Below the pieces are notes generated by a model. That model worked only from the letters and a program-made list of their open reading frames with translations. It did not search any database and was not told where the DNA came from. The position numbers and the translations under genes are program-made. A DNA stretch of 64,000 nucleotides from Sordaria brevicollis (Eukaryota; Ascomycota; Sordariomycetes; Sordariales; Sordariaceae), in contig JAUTDP010000004.1 in the NCBI GenBank assembly GCA_033439795.1, positions 3,286,001 to 3,350,000 of the forward strand. The letters are read 5' to 3'. Positions 58,638 through 64,000 of the stretch are shown here, piece by piece (positions within the stretch are counted from its first letter, which is position 1; every line of letters begins with the position of its first letter).

Positions 58638-60190
58638 ATGTCATTAACACAAGATCAAATCGATGCGATGCTGGCGCTTCCAGCACTCGAGCCTCCGCCA
58701 GGCATAACCGCAAACTTCGACAACCCACCAAATCGAAACGGCCTCGCTTACTTTGTCACGACGTTCTGCCTAGTCATCTCGACATTATGTCTCTTCATTC
58801 GATTATACGCCAGAGTATGGATGGAAAAAAGGGTGCGGATAGAGGAAGGGTTGATGATTTGTGCATACGTGAGTGTCACTATCCCCCTCAGTTCACTCTC
58901 ACCGGAAGACACCACCATGCTGACCATCGTCTTGATGAGCAGGGATCGTATTGGGGAACCGTTTGGGCAGCATACGAAATGATAAAAACACCTGGTTATT
59001 ATGTTCACCAATGGAATTTGCACAATGGGGATCTAGTTAGGCCATTATGGGTGAGTGTCCCTCGTCTATCCAATACTTGAAGGCGTCCGCTATCCACGCC
59101 TCACACCAACTAACACCATCCCTGACACTCAGCTTATTCTCGTTTACGGCTGCGCCTACTCCTTCGTCCTCCCTTTCATCAAAACCGCAATCCTCCTCGA
59201 CTGGTGCCGCCTCTTTGTCCCCGCCGATAAAAGAAAGAGTCTCTTCTGGTGGGCCTGCATGGCCGTCAGCGCCTTCCAGTGTCTCTGGGGTCTTTTGTGC
59301 ACCATCTTGCTGAACATGCAGTGCGTGCCTCACCGGGCTATCTGGGAGTTCTGGGTGCCTGCCAAGTGCTACGACCTGCCCAAGGTCATGCTCACGTCGG
59401 CTAGCTGCCAGGTCGCGACTGATTTCATCATGATGTTGTTGCCGCAGGGGATTATTTGGACGCTGCATCTGAACTGGCAGAAGAGGTTAGGTGTGTCGAT
59501 CATCTTTGGGGTTGGTGTCCTGTAGGTTTCCCCCTTTTACTCTCATCTACCACCTCCTAGGCCAACAGCAATCTAACTAAAAGAACCAACAGCGCCTGCG
59601 TAGCCGCCTGCTTCCGTCTCGACCAAACAATCACCTTCGACAAAGAAACAGACCTCATGTACTTCATCGGTCCACTTTTATTCTGGGCCGACGCCGAAAT
59701 GACATGCGGGTTTTTCATCTTCTGTATCCCTTGCCTGCCAAAACTCATCAAGGAGTCTTCGCTCCCACACACGCTCAAATCCATGCTCGGTCTCAGCAGC
59801 AGTAACAAGTCTTCCCACGGTGAAACTACTGCGGTCGGCACCGGCACCGGCACTGGTTCAGGTCTGTCTAAATATGGCAATGGATCCAGACACATGGAAA
59901 CTATCGACGACGATATAGATAGACATGATCTAGAATCAGGAGGACGAAGTCGCATGAGTCGTGTGAGTGTCAGGAACCGCGGTGTACCACTGTCAGATAT
60001 GGAGAAGAGTGAGTCGCAGGAGCAACTTCACAATGGCGGAAGTGGACTGGGCGGTGGTGTGCATGTGACCAAGACAACGGAGGTGACGATTACGTGCGAT
60101 TCGAGGTTAAATGTGTCAATGACGGATTTGGATACGTTGGAGGATGGGTGTGGAAAGCAGCAGATAACGCCTTGGACGGTTGGTAAGTGA
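58638..60190 (+). CDS. Pth11-like seven-helix membrane protein
   Basis: Four exons, 58638-58868, 58943-59050, 59133-59521 and 59593-60190, encode 441 residues. About seven hydrophobic helices follow a short N-terminus: YFVTTFCLVISTLCLFIRLY, LMICAYGSYWGTVWAAYEM, WLILVYGCAYSFVLPFIKTAIL, WWACMAVSAFQCLWGLLCTI, ATDFIMMLLPQGIIWTLHL, VSIIFGVGVLACVAACFRL and YFIGPLLFWADAEMTCGFF. The ILLDWCRLFVP and KCYDLPK stretches fit the rhodopsin-like Pth11 group, plasma-membrane proteins proposed to sense surfaces or nutrients. The C-terminal tail is polar, Gly/Ser-rich and cytosolic. The stop codon overlaps a perfect splice donor (GTAAGT at 60182), so a longer spliced C-terminus is possible. Confidence 0.78.
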
Positions 60191-60732
60191 ATGGGAGTGA
60201 ACCAACGTGAAGAAGCGAAGTGATATGATTTTTATCAAGACGGAGACAAAGTTGTGGTAGAGGCGTGAGCTCGGTATATCACACGTACACTTCCTTTTGT
60301 TGTTTCGTTTTTCAAAATCGTTTCGTTTTAGGTGTTGCAGGGAGTTTACTCTTGGCATAGAACGGGTTGCTGATGGCTCTTTGGGTAAGAATCTCATTTT
60401 GCGTCGTTCTTTTTTGTCGAGTTCGCCTTTTCCTTGTGTCAATTGGCGCGGGCATTTTCATTCATGTTATTTTCTGTCAAATCATGTAGTTACTAGGCTG
60501 GACTGTCATGCACGTTGGACGCAATTGCCATTTATGGTATAATGGTACCGTAGAATCTCGGGTTCTGCGTTTTAGATCTAGTATAAGTATTCATCATGCA
60601 GGAGCTCGAGAGAGCGTCCACGTAAATAACTCTCTTGCCCCAGCCGAAACAAAAATCTTTATTACTAAACCAAAAACAAAAGAAAAAAGGGGGGAGACGG
60701 ATGAAAAGAAACAAAAAACAGATGCTGAAGAC
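60191..60732. other. Intergenic region, no supported gene
   Basis: 3' flank of the membrane-protein gene up to RNA copy B. No coding segment or repeat beyond an A-rich tract around 60660-60720. Confidence 0.5.
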
Positions 60733-60846
60733 AAAAAGCTCAGACGCCCAAGCTAGGAGTTGAACCCCCAACCAGCTGCAGCCCTACGAAAACACCACGC
60801 ATTTTCTGGCCCCCAGCATACCTACCACGTAGGCTACTGGAGAGTT
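60733..60846 (-). ncRNA. Candidate Pol III structured RNA (or tRNA-like SINE), copy B
   Basis: Minus-strand counterpart of 42414-42527. A-box-like TAGCCTACGTGG is at 60836-60825, B box GGTTCAACTCC at 60766-60756, and T5 at 60737-60733. Spacing between TATA, A box, B box and terminator is the same as in copy A (40, 70 and 19 bases). Relative to copy A, the stem base T becomes C opposite G. In the 3' hairpin a T-G pair becomes T-A and a C-G pair becomes T-G. The remaining A/G change falls in the loop of the inner hairpin. Confidence 0.55.
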
Positions 60847-60870
60847 ATTAGAAGGGCCACAACTTGGGGC

Positions 60871-60876
60871 TTATAA
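60871..60876 (-). promoter_or_regulatory. TATA element of candidate Pol III RNA, copy B
   Basis: TTATAA in the same ACCTTATAAG context as copy A. Upstream similarity to copy A continues for roughly another 60 bases with gaps. Confidence 0.55.
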
Positions 60877-61116
60877 GGTCCCAGTCAGGGAAGGAAGGTG
60901 TGAAAGGTCCTGCTTCCGGAAAGCCGGGACTGGCGGTAATCACTGCACCGAATTACAAGGTTTCACGGGAAGAAATTTCGCTGAAAACAATACAGATGGG
61001 GAAGGAGTCGCAAGAACGATTCAGGTTGCCCTTTCCTACACATCAACACGATATACGACGCCCGCCACAGCCTCTATTAATGAAAACCGCAAGGCCCTAA
61101 TCCAATTTTGTCCCAA
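60877..61116. other. Flank between RNA copy B and the kinase gene
   Basis: Upstream flank of the minus-strand RNA and 3' flank of the dihydroxyacetone kinase gene. Nothing else seen. Confidence 0.5.
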
Positions 61117-62907
61117 TTACTGGTCGAGAGCTGACAAAAGACCCTGGAGTCCAACCATGGCTCCCCACGCACCTGGATCAGGCGGAAGCTCCTTGTTATC
61201 ATCCGCACCAACACCGACATAAGTAGCCCTGCCCAGTTTTGGCTTCAACTTTTTGGTTCCCTCCGAGCCCTTGACAGCCGCCGCGACACTCTGCTCAAAG
61301 GTTTGGCCTTCCTCCATAGCCATAGCAAAGGGGATCAGAGTGTCCATCACCGTACGATCACCAACCTTGGCCGGAGTATACTGACGCAAATGGTGGATGG
61401 CAGTCGACAACGCTTTTCCCCACAGAGCGGGCACTCCCTGTTCCTTTGCGAGTCCGATATTCTCCTGAAGCGCCGTCCGCAGCGAAACGAAGAAGATACC
61501 GAGGATACCGCCCAGTGTTCCGCCCATCTTGCCCTCGACGATATCCTCTAGCTCGTTCAGGACCTCGACGACCGAGCCGTTGGCGGCAACTTGCTTGGTT
61601 TTCAGAGCATCCAACAGAGCGTTGGCTCCGGTTTGCAGAGTCAGACCGCAGTCGCCATCTCCCATGACGGTGTCCCACTTTGTCAGGTCTGGCTCGGCGG
61701 CGGACACTGCGTTGCAGGCGCTCTTGATCATACGCTCCAGCAATGCTGGGTCAATCTTCAGGTCCGTGGAGGGGTCAACGGGCCTTTTGACCTCTTTCGG
61801 TGGTGGGACGACCTGCTCTGCCCGCTTACGGCGTTGAGGATAACTTTGGTATCCGGCCACAGCTTCCCAGGCGGTATCTGTTCGGACATCGAAGAAGCCC
61901 TTGATCTGATCGACAGTGTAGGCGCTGTTGGCGGCCGCGGCAGTGATGTTAATGACCGAAACCGAGAAGGCGGGAGCGTTGAGTGACGTCTCCAAGCATC
62001 CAGAGTATACTCGAACCGGCTCGATGTTCCAGTCCTTCAGCAGCTGCTGGAGGATCTCATCTACGAGTCCGCCGAGCTCGAGGTTTGACATGCCGCCAAA
62101 GTTGCTAACCAACAAAACCGTCTCGTCACCGGGATTGAACTTGACGTAACCTCTCTCAGGATCTGTCTCGTCCAGGCAGTACTTGAGAATCTTCTGCACA
62201 AGGCCCTCGGCCGAAGGTGCTGGTGATAGCCTCCAGTAGCCAGGTTCATTGTGCGGTCCAGTTCCCAGCTCCAGTTCGCCCTCTGCCAGGGCTCCGTGTT
62301 CGGTCCTTCCCGGGACGTGACAATGGTCGAGAGTAGCAGAGATGCTGACAATCGAGTTGGCAAATGCAGTGCCAAAGTCGTAAAGCTCATCGAGAGTTGC
62401 CCCCTGAGCAGCTGTCGCACCGAGAACCTTGAGCACACCGATCTGTCCGGCAAGACCACGTCTTCCGACTAAAGAGCCGTTCTTCTTCCCGATCGAGACG
62501 TCATCGCCGCAGATGAGCATCTTACACGGATTGCCCTTTGCTTTGGTCTTCTCGGCCGCGAGTCCAAAGTGAAGACAGTCTCCTGTGTAATTCGTAATTA
62601 CCAGGAGAGTGCCCTTGTCGGATGGCACTGCCTCTACCGCGGCCAGAATTTGCTTCGTGCTCGGTGAAGCGAATACGTCTCCCATCACGGCTGCCGCGAG
62701 CAAGTTGGTCCCCACGTAACCTGCCCAGGCAGGCTCGTGGCCGGATCCTCCACCGCTGACAATGCTGACATTGGACCGAGGTGCTTCGGAGTCGTATACG
62801 ACTTTGTTGGCTTCGTCCAGGTTGAGTCGAGGGTTGGAGGCAACGATGCCGCGGAGAGCTTTGGGGACGAGTCCGTCCAGTGACGGGAAGAGGTGACGGG
62901 TTGACAT
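61117..62907 (-). CDS. dak1: Dihydroxyacetone (or related ketose) kinase
   Basis: One exon encodes 596 residues from MSTRHLFPSLDG; an in-frame ATG 117 bases upstream would add a less typical leader. The DhaK domain comes first: GGGSGHEP at 52-59, the NYTGD motif, and His204 in GRTEHGALAEG, the residue that forms a hemiaminal with the ketone substrate. The DhaL domain follows with the Mg-ATP motif MGDGDCGLTL near 415 and GGTLGGILG, and it ends WGAMVGLQGLLSAL. The enzyme phosphorylates dihydroxyacetone with ATP in the cytosol. Members of the family also act on erythrulose. It is divergent from the RpiB-type isomerase at 63538, which favours a shared sugar pathway. Domain order and length are normal. 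Confidence 0.95.
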   Translation of the reverse strand: MSTRHLFPSLDGLVPKALRGIVASNPRLNLDEANKVVYDSEAPRSNVSIVSGGGSGHEPAWAGYVGTNLLAAAVMGDVFASPSTKQILAAVEAVPSDKGTLLVITNYTGDCLHFGLAAEKTKAKGNPCKMLICGDDVSIGKKNGSLVGRRGLAGQIGVLKVLGATAAQGATLDELYDFGTAFANSIVSISATLDHCHVPGRTEHGALAEGELELGTGPHNEPGYWRLSPAPSAEGLVQKILKYCLDETDPERGYVKFNPGDETVLLVSNFGGMSNLELGGLVDEILQQLLKDWNIEPVRVYSGCLETSLNAPAFSVSVINITAAAANSAYTVDQIKGFFDVRTDTAWEAVAGYQSYPQRRKRAEQVVPPPKEVKRPVDPSTDLKIDPALLERMIKSACNAVSAAEPDLTKWDTVMGDGDCGLTLQTGANALLDALKTKQVAANGSVVEVLNELEDIVEGKMGGTLGGILGIFFVSLRTALQENIGLAKEQGVPALWGKALSTAIHHLRQYTPAKVGDRTVMDTLIPFAMAMEEGQTFEQSVAAAVKGSEGTKKLKPKLGRATYVGVGADDNKELPPDPGAWGAMVGLQGLLSALDQ

Positions 62908-63537
62908 GGTGAGGCTGTTTGTGAATCGTAGAGAGAACACACAAAGCAGACACAAAGAAGGAAGTGTGCTTATGAAGATGTATGAGGTCACCGGTGGGAT
63001 ATGAAAGTCCTCAGGGTTGATCACATACGAGTCTCTGACCTGACATGGGTCATAGAGGTATCGTCCGGTGTGTGCCTAGCAGGCCTGGAACACTCGTGTG
63101 ATACTTCTTCCCCTCCTCAACCCACCATACCGTTTGCATCATTTCCGGTCCAGGGTTCTTGCTCAATTGCCGTGAGTAACTCTGGATTTCCCCTTCAAGA
63201 TTCTAGACATGTACCAAAGGAGGGGCAATCAAACAGGGCTCTGAGAGTGGTGGTGGCAATACCTAGTTGGAGCGGGAAGAGTGACAAAGTGACCCCCAAT
63301 TCTTCCGGTTTACCCAGAACGGCATCACCTACGTTCTGGCTAAATGATAAATCCGAGGGTGCTTCGTCTATTGTCTTGGCTTCATCCGAGGAAGCTATTG
63401 CCGGTCATTAGTCACGATGTGACAAACTTGGGAATTCGAAGTTATAGGTGCTTATATGGTTATCAAGAACAAAGAGGACGTCTTCAGTAGTTTCGCAGGT
63501 CAGTTCACCGTCGAATTTGCAGTGATATCCACAGAAA
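62908..63537. promoter_or_regulatory. Shared 5' region of the kinase and isomerase genes
   Basis: 630 bases between divergent start codons, expected to hold the promoters of both. No specific operator was identified and no coding segment is supported. Confidence 0.45.
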
Positions 63538-64000
63538 ATGGCTTCAGAAACACAACAACCTCGCTGGCGCATTGCCGTCGGTTGTGATGTAAGTGCTCTT
63601 TCCAGCTTCTCAAACTTCTGAATTCCCCTTGATCGTTTCAGTTTGGCAGAGAAGCATCACTAACAGCTTCTTTACCAAACCCACAGGACGCCGGCATCAA
63701 CTACAAAGACAAAATCAAATCCGACTTCTCCTCCGACCCTCGCGTCGCTTCCGTCATCGACGTCGGCGTCGCCCACGACTCCGAAGACAAAACCAAAGCA
63801 TACCCACACATCGCCACCGCCGCCGCCAAGCTAGTTGCCTCAGGCGAATGCGATCGCGCTTTGCTCATCTGCGGTACAGGGCTAGGAGTAGCCATCGCGG
63901 CCAACAAGATCAAAGGCATCCGGGCGGTCACCGCCCACGACAGTTTCTCGGTAGAGAGAGCGGTCCTCAGCAACAATGCCCAGGTGCTTTGCATGGGGGA
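63538..64000 (+). CDS. rpiB: RpiB/LacAB-family sugar-phosphate isomerase (3' end outside window)
   Basis: Two exons are seen, 63538-63588 and 63687 to the window end; the intron begins GTAAGT and ends CCACAG. The product starts [17 protein letters not shown] then [14 protein letters not shown], matching the GxDxAG start of RpiB proteins. [22 protein letters not shown] holds the active-site Cys and the phosphate-binding loop. [22 protein letters not shown] is the usual following block. The family interconverts aldose and ketose phosphates: ribose-5-P with ribulose-5-P, or tetrose and tetrulose phosphates in erythrulose pathways. About 121 of an expected 150-170 residues are present. Its location beside a DAK kinase supports the tetrulose reading, but the substrate cannot be fixed from sequence. 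Confidence 0.88.

Overview
The window is nuclear DNA of a filamentous ascomycete, most likely Neurospora or a close relative in the Sordariaceae. Five things support this. Introns are short (about 50 to 140 bases) with GT-AG ends and clear CTAAC or CTGAC branch sites. Genes are one per 2 to 4 kb, with wide gaps. A pho-5-type phosphate permease lies on the same stretch as an rgs-1/flbA regulator. A 4.2-kb transposon carries the signature of repeat-induced point mutation (RIP): CA and TG are almost absent while CG is kept. Three small TA-flanked inverted-repeat elements lie between genes. No species can be named from the sequence alone.

Layout. 1-955: METTL4-like adenine methyltransferase, cut by the window edge. 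1619-1961: MITE. 2322-3607: Leu5-type mitochondrial CoA carrier. 5301-5537: doubtful small gene, followed by a 102-bp palindromic MITE (5888-5989). 6627-8422: phosphate permease with a CACGTG site upstream. 10933-12218: Hgh1 eEF2 chaperone. 12345-12807: third MITE. 13231-15008: bystin/Enp1. 15965-18079: unknown Ser/Pro-rich protein. 18521-22694: RIP-mutated Mutator-like element. 22978-24290: Cdc73 of the Paf1 complex. 24291-36500: a 12-kb gene-poor stretch rich in CACGTG. 36501-38974: rgs-1/FlbA-type RGS protein. 40377-41288: GPI-anchored wall-type protein. 42414-42527: candidate Pol III RNA, copy A. 42753-45842: ORC4 with AT-hook and PHD finger, head to head with 46768-50275, a coiled-coil AT-hook protein. 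50705-51762: NmrA-like reductase. 53554-55963: flavin monooxygenase. 58638-60190: Pth11-like membrane protein. 60733-60846: candidate Pol III RNA, copy B, on the other strand. 61117-62907: dihydroxyacetone kinase, divergent from 63538-64000, an RpiB-family sugar-phosphate isomerase running off the end.

Most genes are unrelated housekeeping or regulatory genes. Two divergent pairs may be functional units. One is ORC4 with the AT-hook coiled-coil protein (chromatin or replication). The other is the DAK kinase with the RpiB isomerase, which resembles known tetrulose (erythrulose) catabolic pairs.

The most interesting unexplained signal is a 108-base block present twice, in inverted orientation 18 kb apart. 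It is about 96% identical. Both copies share a TATA element, A-box-like and B-box-like motifs and a T5 terminator at identical spacing. All four differences preserve the predicted RNA fold. This looks like an uncharacterised Pol III RNA family or a tRNA-like SINE.
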